Shown here: positions 1-10,159 of the stretch, one piece after another
How the letters are laid out: each line of letters opens with the position of its first letter
How positions within the stretch are numbered: position 1 is the stretch's first letter
DNA from: Costus lasius
Lineage: Eukaryota > Streptophyta > Magnoliopsida > Zingiberales > Costaceae
Assembly: GCA_027563935.2 (NCBI GenBank)
Contig: JANVAS020000203.1
Location: forward strand, 1,674,001-1,738,000
Reading direction: 5' to 3'
Length of the DNA stretch: 64,000 bases
Made by a program: the position numbers and the translations under genes
The notes under the pieces: model-generated
What the model was told of the DNA's origin: nothing
What the model saw: only the letters and a program-made list of their open reading frames with translations
Database searches by the model: none

Positions 1-487
1 TTAGGTCAGTCACAAACTCTTGACACATGGGGCAGCCCATCCTTTATAGGTTCTCCCCATATCCAATCATATGGAATACATGAGGTCCTACAAGCGCCAC
101 CTTAGACAACTTGCTCTGAAAGAGCATCTTGGATATCTCAAACCTTTCAATTCTATCATGTGCCTCATAGAGTTGTTTCAACTGCATAATCATATCAAAC
201 GCGTTGAGTTCCCCATACTATTCTTGCAGTTCTGGTGACTTAGTCACCAGCATAAGACACAAGATATCCAAGGCTCCATCCTAATGCTTTTTCCAAGCAT
301 CCCTATCAGTCCTAGGTGCTGAAGTTGAAGGTGGTGGAGGAAGAGGCTCTTCAATGACATAGAGTTTCCTCTCTTGCTTAAAGACTATCCTCAAGTTTTG
401 TACTAATCCATAAATTTGGTTCCAACTAATTTGTACTTTTCAAGGACCGATCGCAATGTCAAATTATTTGTGCTAGTTGTCAAGATT
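1..487 (-). pseudogene. Relic copia gag (element H1), cut by window start
   Basis: Read on the minus strand, this segment encodes a decayed Ty1/copia Gag. Recognisable pieces in order are LRSVLEKYKLVGTKF, FKQERKLYVIEEPLPPP, LCLMLVTKSPELQE, IMQLKQLYEAHDRIERFEISK and FQSKLSKVALVGPHVFHMIGYG. They align in order with the E1-E5 Gag in this window (LLEREKFAGPNF..., AERKLYVLE..., CLMLASMTP..., LFFQSKLAEGSPVGAHVLKMIG). Several in-frame stops and frame changes break it, for example a stop in place of the tryptophan of the SDW motif. It has no ATG at its start: the frame runs back to an acceptor-like TTGTTGTAG at 488-496 (minus). The rest of the gene lies beyond the window start. Family assignment is firm; function is lost. 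Confidence 0.8.
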
Positions 488-1070
488 CTACAACAACAAA
501 AATGTAAACAAAGTACCATGTAAGAAATTATTTAATAAAGACTTTCATTAAATGATTAGGCTTCCATTATTTTAATCAATTTGATAACCCACAATTGTCA
601 ATTCAAAAAATCACAGATTTTCTAGTGAGAATAGGATCCTAAATCCACATGAGGTTCTACATCCCATGAGGGTGGGATGAATTGCATAGAATGGCTCATG
701 CTTCCTTAGGTAGGCTCGCCGACCAATTGCACCCAATGCAACTCATCTTAGCCAAGATTGTCTAGGTGTCATGTGTCCAACGAGGATTTGAAATAATTCA
801 CAAGACCCTATCCTCTTGATATCTGCCTCTAGATTTTTATCGTGCATCCAACACATATCCATCTAGTCAAGTCCAATCTGATCGTTTTGCCTAGAGCCAA
901 CATATGTCTCGCAAGGGCATGTCCTGACATAAATGTATGGGGACTAAGGTATAAATTGTCACCACATGAATTCTAAAGATAAGTATGTGTGTCCCACACT
1001 CCCACAAGAGTGGGAAATAGTTCACAACACCCCTAAGTAGTAGTTTGACAAGGGCTACGTGTTAAAAGGC
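488..1070 (-). other. H1 untranslated leader, gag-proximal half
   Basis: Non-coding minus-strand leader of relic H1, lying between its gag and the E1 insertion. The minus strand just before gag reads as a T-rich tract ending in GTTGTAG, a good 3' splice acceptor. No protein homology is visible. The other half of the leader is at 10160-11262; without E1 the leader would be about 1.7 kb, typical of Angela/BARE-type copia elements. Confidence 0.55.
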
Positions 1071-1075
1071 TAATT
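1071..1075. repeat. Target-site duplication of E1, left (TAATT)
   Basis: TAATT directly precedes the TGTTGGGG end of E1 and is repeated at 10155-10159 directly after its TTCA end. Confidence 0.95.
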
Positions 1076-1842
1076 TGTTGGGGTATGCCCTTAAGGCTAA
1101 TGTTTGAGGCCTTGGGATTCTTTCAGTATCATGTATAAACTCTTATGTTTATAAAGGCAATGGTTATTATTCAGCTTGTTACATTGTCTGCTGCAATAAG
1201 TGTGCTTCTGAATAATGTCTCAAAGCTGTTCAGCTAGGCTGACATGCTATATGTCCTTAGTCGAGATATCTTGGTGAACATGAGACAGCCTTGATATGAT
1301 TGAGACTAATATGTGTTCTAATCTTATAGGATGCTTCGAGCATGGAATAAGATGTAGACTCATGGGTACATTGGATGTACTGGACAGACCCTACTAGGAT
1401 ATTCAATTGCTTGTCACAATGTGAATAATCCTTGTTTGCAACAAGTGGCACATGTCCTCTGACTTGAGATCACTTGTGTTTCTAAATGATGATTGTCATT
1501 GTTTTGAGGTAGTTCAATATCATTTGAAACATAATGGTTATAGACTATCTTGGATAATGATCATGAGTCAGGTTAGGACACTAGTGATAGATATAGGATT
1601 GCCGTCTCCTTGATTGGAGTGTGATGTTCTAAAGGGGCCCCCTGGATGAGATGATTGAGAAAGTGTATGGCCATACCCAGGTGACTATGTTCATCTGATC
1701 TAATCATGCTCATCATATTGGAGCTACAGGCTTGACACGCTTGTCCAATAAGAACATCCAGTGGCAAAGGAAATATGTATGCCTTGTGAAGTGGATTCAC
1801 ACTTGTGCTGTGGTTTGGGTGTAGTCTTGGAAGACTCTTTCC

Positions 1843-1907
1843 TTTATATCGGGAGACAGTGATGTGTTGCGAGATACCCCTCACTGATCGTGATAACGTA
1901 AGTTATC
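1843..1907 (+). promoter_or_regulatory. E1 LTR core promoter and GNRA hairpin
   Basis: TTTATATC (1843-1850) is a TATA-like box conserved in all five family LTRs. A perfect 6-bp stem GATAAC/GTTATC with loop GTAA lies at 1892-1907, about 40 bases downstream, so it would sit near the 5' end of the transcript. The transcription start is inferred, not seen. Confidence 0.55.
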
Positions 1908-2586
1908 GTTACCGACATTTAAAGGAAACCCTCAGGGTCGCACAATTTGATGATATGGCTTACTCATGTTAGATCGTGTGGACTGAATTGTTTTGGTTCA
2001 GTTTAAAGGGATTTAAACTCTGATTGTAAGTGAGATCTGGTCTGATCATGTTTGATTGATTAGGGCTTGAGATCGGTAAGCTTTGATCGAGAGTGTTGAT
2101 GCTAGATCGGTGAGATCAAGTGCATCAAGTGATGAATGGTCAGATCTAGAACCTTAGGGTTTAATTTGATCTGGACTAATGGCTTGGGTTGATTTTGATT
2201 TGGTTTTTAAACCAAATGCAATTGAACCATGGCTTGGTTCAAAGAGGAGCGATCGGTTCACTTGGAGTGAACATATGGATCGCATGAACGCTTGGAGTTA
2301 AGCGCTTTCCATATTTGGAAGTCAGTTTTTCCCATTTTAGAAAAACGTCTCCACTTCGGTTTCGTGACTTCCTCTTGCCTCTTCCTCTCGATGAGACACT
2401 CTTGCAAAAGGGGGTTAACGTAGAAGAGAGTCTTCATCCATCATTCCCTTCCATTTGACAAGAAAAACCTTGGAGACTTGCTAGCACAAGGAACGCCAAG
2501 GGAGTAGGCGATCTTCATCTTGTGTGTGAACTCTTTGGAGGAGATCAACGCTGCTCTCTCTTCTTCCAAATCACCATCCAACGCAA

Positions 2587-2595
2587 ATGGCTATG
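2587..2595 (+). other. E1 candidate gag mini-exon (ATG GCT ATG) and splice donor
   Basis: ATGGCTATG is followed directly by GTATGA, a plausible plant 5' splice site. Joined to the acceptor at 4555/4556 it reads M-A-M-I-P-A-A-T-N-T-M-S-F in frame with gag. The same layout is present in E2-E5. Confidence 0.6.
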
Positions 2596-2728
2596 GTATG
2601 AATCCAAACATTATTTAAGTTGATCATATGTTCTTGCGAAAGATCATTTGAAACCCTAGATTCCGCTATGAAAGTTTTATGCGCCACCTGATTAGGGTTT
2701 CGCTCCCCCTTGAAGGGGACTCTTCAAT

Positions 2729-2740
2729 TGGTATCAGAGC
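2729..2740 (+). other. E1 primer binding site (tRNA-iMet)
   Basis: TGGTATCAGAGC, complementary to the 3' end of plant initiator-Met tRNA, two bases after the LTR end. Confidence 0.95.
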
Positions 2741-3033
2741 ATGGTTGTCATTTGATTCATATGATTGCTTAAGGTGATCCATGTATGCGTTTATGTTTAG
2801 ATCTAATACTTCTCATCTTGCGAAAATACTAGATGAATGTATTTTACTTGTGGCGCATGTATGAGATTAACTCATGTTGGCGCATGTATGATGCACACAT
2901 AGTTGCGCTTGTATTGTTGTAGTTTTTCTTAAAACTTGAACACCTGCGCGCCCATCATTAGATCTAAGCGCCTGCTTTAAACCCTTAGACGGGTTGATAG
3001 GGTTGAAGTCATCCTCTAGGTAAGATCCAACCA

Positions 3034-3113
3034 GTCTGATCAGACCATCTGACAGCCTAGATGGGTCGACCAGATGGCACCTGTGCGCAAGCACGAGGTG
3101 GCTATAGGTCGAC
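3034..3113 (+). other. E1 psi-like RNA structure: palindrome plus GNRA stem-loop
   Basis: In order: the 12-nt palindrome GTCTGATCAGAC (3034-3045); hairpin CCATCT/AGATGG (3045-3064); then outer stem GTCGACC/GGTCGAC (3065-3071 with 3107-3113) enclosing CACCT-GTGC-[GCAA]-GCAC-g-AGGTG with a GNRA tetraloop. It is conserved in E2-E5 with pair-preserving changes in the outer stem. The resemblance to retroviral dimerisation and packaging signals is inferred. Confidence 0.55.
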
Positions 3114-3483
3114 TGCAGACAGGTGTGTAGCGAGGTCTGGTTGAGACAACCAGTGAACACGCATGAGTTAGGCCCGGGGTCACACCCGCTTGCCAAAACT
3201 CATGAAGGTGGTTCAGCCCTTTGCGCATGCATGGTTGACCATTGGGTCAACTCAAGTCAGTTAGGACTTGGTGCATGCAAGGGCAGTGGATCTGACTAGA
3301 TATGATGAGTGGATCCCTATTAATGGACCGTTGTAAGGTAGTAGGGCACATAAGAAAAATAAAATGGATTTCAATGGGGTTTTGAAAAATTTTATTTTGT
3401 TAATGGATCACATGTTGATTGATGCCATGATGCTTGTTTATTTAATCTTATGTGGGTTGCCCATTTAATGTGTGCTGTGCTGG

Positions 3484-3622
3484 GGCCTGCGAGCCTGGAG
3501 TTAAATTGTAAATTAATTTTTAATTGTGATCTGCGCATCACATATTATTTAATTTATAAAGTGTAATTGACCTGCGAGTCAATCTTGTCTAGATAGATTA
3601 AATTGTAATTTAATCAGACAAG
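3484..3622 (+). other. E1 array of CTGCGN-loop hairpins and a long hairpin
   Basis: Three successive stems share a CTGCG(A/C) hexaloop: GGC/GCC (3484-3495), TGTGAT/ATCACA (3525-3542) and ATTGAC/GTCAAT (3566-3583). They are followed by CTTGTCT/AGACAAG (3584-3622) with an inner perfect 9-bp stem. The E2 counterpart changes both arms of the last stem together (CATGTCT/AGACATG). Confidence 0.55.
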
Positions 3623-3656
3623 AGCACAGAGCACACTTGGCAGAGGCGCATGCAGT

Positions 3657-3694
3657 AGTGGCTTGACCAGGTGGGAGGTCCAAGGTTCGACTCT
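3657..3694 (+). other. tRNA/SINE-like A-box and B-box segment in E1 leader
   Basis: TGGCTTGACCAGG resembles a pol III A box and GGTTCGACTCT (3684-3694) a B box (GGTTCGANTCC). The segment is present in E1 and E2 and absent from the aligned leaders of E3-E5. It may be a SINE remnant or chance. Confidence 0.3.
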
Positions 3695-4576
3695 GAGACA
3701 GGCGCAATTACCTGGTGGGCGCACCTAAGCTGCAGTGGGCGCATAGGCCCTGGGTTGGGCCAGATGGGATGCAAAAGACCCAAGAAAAGCTCAAGTGAAG
3801 ACTTAAGTTAAAATTAAGGTCTTACTTTGGGTTAATGGGCTTTTACCACATAAGATCATCATGCTTTCTTTTATTGTTTAAATAAGTAGAATTGCATGAG
3901 TTATTTATCTTCTGCTATCACCATAGGGTTTGCATGATAGTTAAGAAGATAAAAGACCGTTAAAATCCAACGCTAAAATATCAAGCTCGATAGCCTTCTG
4001 ACGCGAAACCTCACTATTCTGACTATCGTTGGAGCCGTGTTGTACCCACTCAGTGGGCACGTCCATCTATCTTCAGACGGTGTGTGATTACACCTGCGTG
4101 TTACAGGGAAGGGATTTATCGCTTCTCGTTGCTCAGCATAGCACGTGGTGGTCCAGGAAGTAGGTCAGGTTAGCTTGACCATATAGGCTACATATGTGGC
4201 GCATATGTTAGCTATATGGAGGCAGCCATCTGTGGGATCAGAGACTGTGTTGTACCAACTCAGTTGGCACAGTCGGCTGGATTGCCCAGATGAAGGGGAG
4301 TCGCACGGGTTGGCGATTGGCAGGGACTGCCTACTAGAAATTAGTGCTTGTACTCTCTGTGCATCTTATCTCGCCTGAGCGGGACGCGGAGACCAAGTAT
4401 GAAATCTGGATCCCATCTCACTAAAAGAGTGCTACTCTTTTGAACTGTTTTGCTGGATTTTTCAGTCAGATAAAATAGTGAGAAAAGAATCTTTCTTAAG
4501 TCCTGGATTGATTCTAAACATTGATACTGACCTTGCTGTTCTTGCATTGTTGTAGATTCCTGCAGCAACGAACACC

Positions 4577-7500
4577 ATGAGCTTCAATGTGCGATCCCTA
4601 CTGGAAAGGGAGAAGTTTGCTGGGCCAAACTTCTCAGACTGGTACGGACACCTTAAGATTGTTCTTAAGGCTGAGAGGAAACTGTATGTCCTCGAGACGG
4701 CTATACCGCCTCAACCCGCTCCGAATGCCGCAAGGGCGGTTCGGGATGCCTATGAAAAGCATGTCAATGATAGCATTGATGTCGCTTGCCTGATGCTAGC
4801 GTCTATGACGCCACAGCTGCAGCGTCAGCATGAGGATATGTCTGCTATAGAAATTATAGCAAACCTCAAGATGCTATATGCTGCACAGGCGAGGACTGAG
4901 CGCTATAATTTGACTAAGCTTTTCTTTCAGAGCAAACTGGCTGAAGGGAGTCCAGTGGGAGCTCATGTGCTCAAGATGATTGGGCACAAAGAGGCTCTAG
5001 AGAAACTGGGGCATACCATCAATCAGGAGCTTGCTGTAGACATTATTCTGCAGTCCCTCCCGGCCTCTTTCGATCCGTTCATTATTAATTTTAATATGAA
5101 CAAGATCGACTGTACTCCGGCAGAGTTGCTGAATATGCTCTTGACTACAGAGGAGACTCTAAAGGGAAAGCCTTCAACCTCTGTCTTGATGTTTCCTTCC
5201 AGGAACAAGAAGAAGGGGAAGAAGGGCAAAGCCCCTGTCAAGAATTACAACAAGGCTCTGAAACAAAAGGTTAAGCGGTCGAAGGAATACAGGTGTTTCC
5301 GTTGTGGCCAGCTGGGTCACTGGAAAAAGGACTGTAAAGCGCTCCAAGGAGACAAGAAGGGAAGCATCGCTTCTGGCTCAGGTATTTTTGTGACTGAAGT
5401 CATGATATCTTCTTCTTCCATATCATGGGTGTTGGACACTGCATGTGGAGTTCACATTTGTTCAAATGTACAGGAACTCAAGAGAAGAAGACAGGTGGGA
5501 CAGCATGAGGTGGACCTACGAGTTGGAAACGGGGCACGGGTTGCTGCTGTTGCTGTAGGAGAATATTACATCTCATTACCATCTGGACTTGTATTGGAAC
5601 TAAACAATTGTTACTTTGTACCTAGCATTACCAAGAATATTATCTCTATTCCTGCTCTTGTCAGGAAAGGATTTTCCTTTGAATGCAATATTTCAAAGTG
5701 TGTTCTTTCTTTAGATAATATTGTTTATGCTACTGGATCAATTAACAATGGGTTATTCATGTTGGACATGGATTGTTCTATACAAACAATTGATAATAAG
5801 AAAGCCAAGTATGCTGATGACAGCACCTTGCTATGGCATAGTCGTTTAGGCCATATTAACAAGAAGCGCATTAAGCGGTTGCATGATCATGGACTGCTGG
5901 GATCATTCTCCTATGAGGAGATTGATACATGCAAAGCTTGTTTATTGGGTAAAATGACGAAGTCTCCTTTTCCTAACAAAGGTCAAAGGGCTTCAGGTTT
6001 ACTTGACCTTATACACAGTGATGTGTGTGGGCCATTTAGTAAACATGCCAGAGGTGGCTATTCGTACTTCATTACCTTTACTGATGATTTCAGTAGATAC
6101 GGGTATGTCTATCTAATTAGACATAAAAGTGAATCTTTTGACAAGTTCAAAGAGTTCAAAAATGAAGTACAGAATCAGCTAGGCCGAAATATTAAGGCAC
6201 TTCGTTCTGATCGAGGTGGTGAATACCTAAGTCGAGAGTTTACTGACTATCTGAATGAGTGTGGGATTATCTCACAGCTCACTCCGCCAGGAACACCGCA
6301 GTGGAATGGTGTATCCGAGAGGAGGAACAGAACCTTACTAGATATGGTACGTTCTATGATGAGTCAGGCTACTCTACCTTACTCCTTTTGGGGTTTTGCA
6401 CTGGAAACAGCTGCAAAGGTACTAAACCGAGTGCCATCCAAGGCAGTTTCAAAGACTCCATATGAGTTATGGTATGGGAAACAGCCGAGCTTGCCATTTA
6501 TTAAGATCTGGGGTTGCGAGGCTTATGTCAAAAAGCTCACCTCTGGGAAACTAGAGAGCAGATCTGAGAAATGCATCTTTGTCGGTTACCCTAAGGAAAC
6601 TAAGGGTTATTATTTCTACGATCCCAAAGAGAACAAGATATTTGTTGCTCGGACGGCCATTTTTCTTGAGAAGGAGTTTCTTCTCCAAGAGGCCAGTGGG
6701 AGAGAAATAAAGCTGGATGAGAATCCAGAAGAAGGACAAAGTAGTCAAGCACAGTTGGATGAGCATGAGCCAGTAGAACAGGTTATTGAACAACCTGAGG
6801 CTCAGATATCACGGAAACCGCGTAGATCGGGAAGGATCCATCGACAGCCTGAGCGCTATGACGGAGTCTACATCATTGATAATGATGAACCCCTTACTTA
6901 TGCGGATGCGGTCAGTGGACCGGAGTCAGCTAGATGGCTTGAAGCTATGCGAGCCGAGATGGACTCCATGTCAGATAACCAAGTCTGGGATTTGGTTGAT
7001 CCGCCTCCAGGAGTAATCCCTATAGGCTGTAAATGGATCTTCAAGAAGAAGATTGACATGGATGGTAACGTGGTTACCTATAAAGGCAGGCTAGTTGCGA
7101 AAGGTTTCAAACAAATCTACGGGATAGATTATGATGAAACTTTCTCTCCTGTAGCCATGTTCAAGTCTATTCGGATTATACTTGCGATAGAGGCATATTA
7201 TGATTATGAGATCTGGCAGATGGATGTGAAGACTGCTTTCCTTAATGGAAAACTGGATGAGGATGTGTATATGACACAACCTGAAGGTTTCACTAATCCA
7301 TCAGATCATCATAAAATATGCAAGTTAAAGAAGTTTATTTATGGACTTAAACAAGCATCAAGAAGCTGGAATATTCGTTTTGATGAATCAATCTGTGAAT
7401 TTGGTTTCATCAAGAACGAAGATGACCCGTGTGTATATAAGAGGTTTAGTGGGAGCGTAATCACTTTCCTAGTCCTCTACGTCGATGATATGTTAATCAT

Positions 7501-8461
7501 TGGAAACGATATTCCTGAACTGCATGCTGTTAAAGCAAGGTTAAGAAAATGTTTCCAGATGAAATATTTAGGAGAAGCAGCCTATGTATTAGGTGTGAAG
7601 ATCTACAGGGATAGATCTAAGAGGCTTCTCGGGCTGTGCCAGAGTACTTACATCGATAAAGTCCTGGAGAGATTCCATTTAGAGAATTCTAAAAGAGGAT
7701 ATCTTCCAGTCAGACATGGTCTGAATCTTTCAAAGAGACAGTGTCCACAAACATAGACTGAGAAAGATGAAATGGACAATACGCCTTATGCTTCGGCTAT
7801 TGGATCCATAATGTATGCGATGTTATGTACTCGCCCAGACGTCACTTACGGGTTAAGCGTGACCAGTCGATTCCAAAGTAATCCAGGTCAGGCGCACTGG
7901 ATTGCAGTCAAGAACATTTTAAAATATCTGCGGAGGACCAAAGATATGTTCTTGATATATGGTGGTCAGGAAGAACTCAGTATAGAAGGATATACTGACG
8001 CTTCGTTCCAATCTGACCAGGATGATTTCCGATCGCAATCAGGCTATGTTTTTAGCTTGAATGGTGGAGCGGTGTTGTGGAAAAGTTTCAAACAGTCTAT
8101 CGTTGCTGATTCCACAACAGAAGCTGAGTATGTTGCAGCCTCGGAAGCATCCAAGGAGGCAGTGTGGATTCGTAAGTTCATTCAAGAACTTGGTGTTGTT
8201 CCATCGTGTGCAGATCCTTTGGTTATCTTCTGTGATAACACTGGAGCAATCGCACAAGCAAAGGAACCACGGTCGCACCAGAAGTCCAAGCACATACAGA
8301 GACGGTTTCATTTGATCCGGGAGATCATTGATCGAGGCGAGATCAAAGTCTGCAAGGTTCATACAGATGACAATCTGGCAGACCCGCTTACCAAGCCTCT
8401 GGCGCAGCAGAAGCATGAGAAGCACTGTAATAATATGGGTTTGAGATTTCTCAACCATTAG
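4577..8461 (+). pseudogene. gag-pol: E1 gag-pol polyprotein, one internal stop
   Basis: A single copia frame of 1294 codons interrupted by TAG at 7754-7756 (codon 1060). Other copies have CAG (Gln) there. Order: Gag with zinc knuckle CFRCGQLGHWKKDC (residues 240-253); aspartic protease with VLDTACGVHICSN (Asp287); integrase with an HHCC region and a D482-D545-E581 triad (D,D35E); reverse transcriptase with YVDD at 968-971; RNase H starting near TDASF (Asp1141). The stop falls between RT and RNase H, so a product would lack RNase H. ATG 4577 is the first Met of the continuous frame. The frame is open 21 nt further back to a splice acceptor, and the true start may be the LTR mini-exon. Confidence 0.95.
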
Positions 8462-8470
8462 ATTAAGTGC

Positions 8471-8481
8471 AAGTGGGAGAT
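8471..8481 (+). other. E1 polypurine tract
   Basis: AAGTGGGAGAT immediately before the 3' LTR; primes plus-strand DNA synthesis. Identical in E2-E4. Confidence 0.9.
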
Positions 8482-10154
8482 TGTTGGGGTATGCCCTTAA
8501 GGCTAATGTTTGAGGCCTTGGGATTCTTTCAGTATCACGTATAAACTCTTATGTTTATAAAGGCAATGGTTGTTATTCAGCTTGTTACATTGTCTGCTGC
8601 AATAAGTGTGCTTCTGAATAATGTCTCAAAGCTGTTCAGCTAGGCTGACATGCTATATGTCCTTAGTCGAGATATCTTGGTGAACATGAGACAGCCTTGA
8701 TATGATTGAGACTAATATGTGTTCTAATCTTATAGGATGCTTCGAGCATGGAATAAGATGTAGACTCATGGGTACATTGGATGTACTGGACAGACCCTAC
8801 TAGGATATTCAATTGCTTGTCACAATGTGAATAATCCTTGTTTGCAACAAGTGGCACATGTCCTCTGACTTGAGATCACTTGTGTTTCTAAATGATGATT
8901 GTCATTGTTTTGAGGTAGTTCAATATCATTTGAAACATAATGGTTATAGACTATCTTGGATAATGATCATGAGTCAGGTTAGGACACTTGTGATAGATAT
9001 AGGATTGCCGTCTCCTTGATTGGAGTGTGATGTTCTAAAGGGGCCCCCCTGGATGAGATGATTGAGAAAGTGTATGGCCATACCCAGGTGACTATGTTCA
9101 TCTGATCTAATCATGCTCATCATATTGGAGCTACAGGCTTGACACGCTTGTCCAATAAGAACATCCAGTGGCAAAGGAAATATGTATGCCTTGTGAAGTG
9201 GATTCACACTTGTGCTGTGGTTTGGGTGTAGCCTTGGAAGACTCTTTCCTTTATATCGGGAGACAGTGATGTGTTGCTAGATACCCCTCACTGATCGTGA
9301 TAACGTAAGTTATCGTTACCGACATTTAAAGGAAACCCTCAGGGTCGCACAATTTGATGATATGGCTTACTCATGTTAGATCGTGTGGACTGAATTGTTT
9401 TGGTTCAGTTTAAAGGGATTTAAACTCTGATTGTAAGTGAGATCTGGTCTGATCATGTTTGATTGATTAGGGCTTGAGATCGGTAAGCTTTGATCGAGAG
9501 TGTTGATGCTAGATCGGTGAGATCAAGTGCATCAAGTGATGAATGGTCAGATCTAGAACCTTAGGGTTTAATTTGATCTGGACTAATGGCTTGGGTTGAT
9601 TTTGATTTGGTTTTTAAACCAAATGCAATTGAACCATGGCTTGGTTCAAAGAGGAGCGATCGGTTCACTTGGAGTGAACATATGGATCGCATGAACGCTT
9701 GGAGTTAAGCGCTTTCCATATTTGGAAGTCGGTTTTTCCCATTTTAGAAAAACGTCTCCACGTTTGAGGAAAATGTCTCCACTTCGGTTTCGTGACTTCC
9801 TCTTGCCTCTTCCTCTCGACGAGACACTCTTGCAAAAGGGGGTTAACGTAGAAGAGAGTCTTCATCCATCATTCCCTTCCATTCGACAAGAAAAACCTTG
9901 GAGACTTGCTAGCACAAGGAACGCCAAGGGAGTAGGCGATCTTCATCTTGTGTGTGAACTCTTTGGAGGAGATCAACGCTGCTCTCTCTTCTTCCAAATC
10001 GCCATCCAACGCAAATGGCTATGGTATGAATCCAAACATTATTTAAGTTGATCATATGTTCTTGCGAAAGATCATTTGAAACCCTAGATTCCGCTATGAA
10101 AGTTTTATGCGCCACCTGATTAGGGTTTCGCTCCCCCTTGAAGGGGACTCTTCA
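8482..10154 (+). repeat. E1 3' LTR
   Basis: 1673 bp, nearly identical to 1076-2726. It carries a 21-bp insertion near 9761-9781 that partly repeats its neighbourhood. TSD TAATT follows at 10155-10159. Confidence 0.97.
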
Positions 10155-10159
10155 TAATT

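Larger units (their letters stand above)
1076..2726 (+). repeat. E1 5' LTR
   Basis: 1651-bp LTR starting TGTTGGGGTATG and ending CTCTTCA. It holds the promoter (TATA-like TTTATATC at 1843-1850), a GNRA-loop hairpin at 1892-1907, a candidate start codon with splice donor at 2587-2596, and an inverted repeat near the end (CCCCTTGAAGGGG). Small antisense ORFs inside it are not supported as genes. Confidence 0.97.
2596..4555 (+). other. E1 leader; candidate 1960-nt intron
   Basis: From the GTATGA donor in the LTR to TTGTTGTAG at 4547-4555. A CTGAC branch-point match has its A at 4530, 25 nt before the AG, followed by a T-rich tract. The interval contains the end of U5, the primer binding site and the conserved hairpins, so a spliced mRNA would lack them while unspliced genomic RNA keeps them. 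The splice signals and frame are seen; the splicing itself is inferred. Confidence 0.6.
1076..10154 (+). mobile_element. E1: full-length Angela-like Ty1/copia retrotransposon
   Basis: A complete LTR retrotransposon of 9079 bp: 5' LTR, iMet primer site, leader, one gag-pol frame, PPT and 3' LTR, flanked by TAATT on both sides. Gag sequence, the 1.65-kb LTR and the long leader fit the Angela/BARE lineage (family knowledge). It sits in the leader of the minus-strand relic H1. The LTRs differ by about ten substitutions plus a 21-bp insertion in the 3' LTR, counted by eye. The polyprotein carries one stop codon, so the copy is probably not autonomous now, although its cis signals look intact. Confidence 0.97.

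Noticed and set aside
1257..1451. Antisense 64-residue ORF recurring in almost every family LTR
   Set aside because: It recurs because the LTRs are copies of one sequence. It is disrupted in E3 and has no domain, so it is not evidence of a gene.
2729..2740. TGGTATCAGAGC motifs as tRNA gene fragments
   Set aside because: They sit directly next to LTR ends and are primer binding sites; no cloverleaf surrounds them.
8039..8458. Long antisense ORFs opposite RNase H in several copies
   Set aside because: Shadows of the well-supported gag-pol frame on the other strand.
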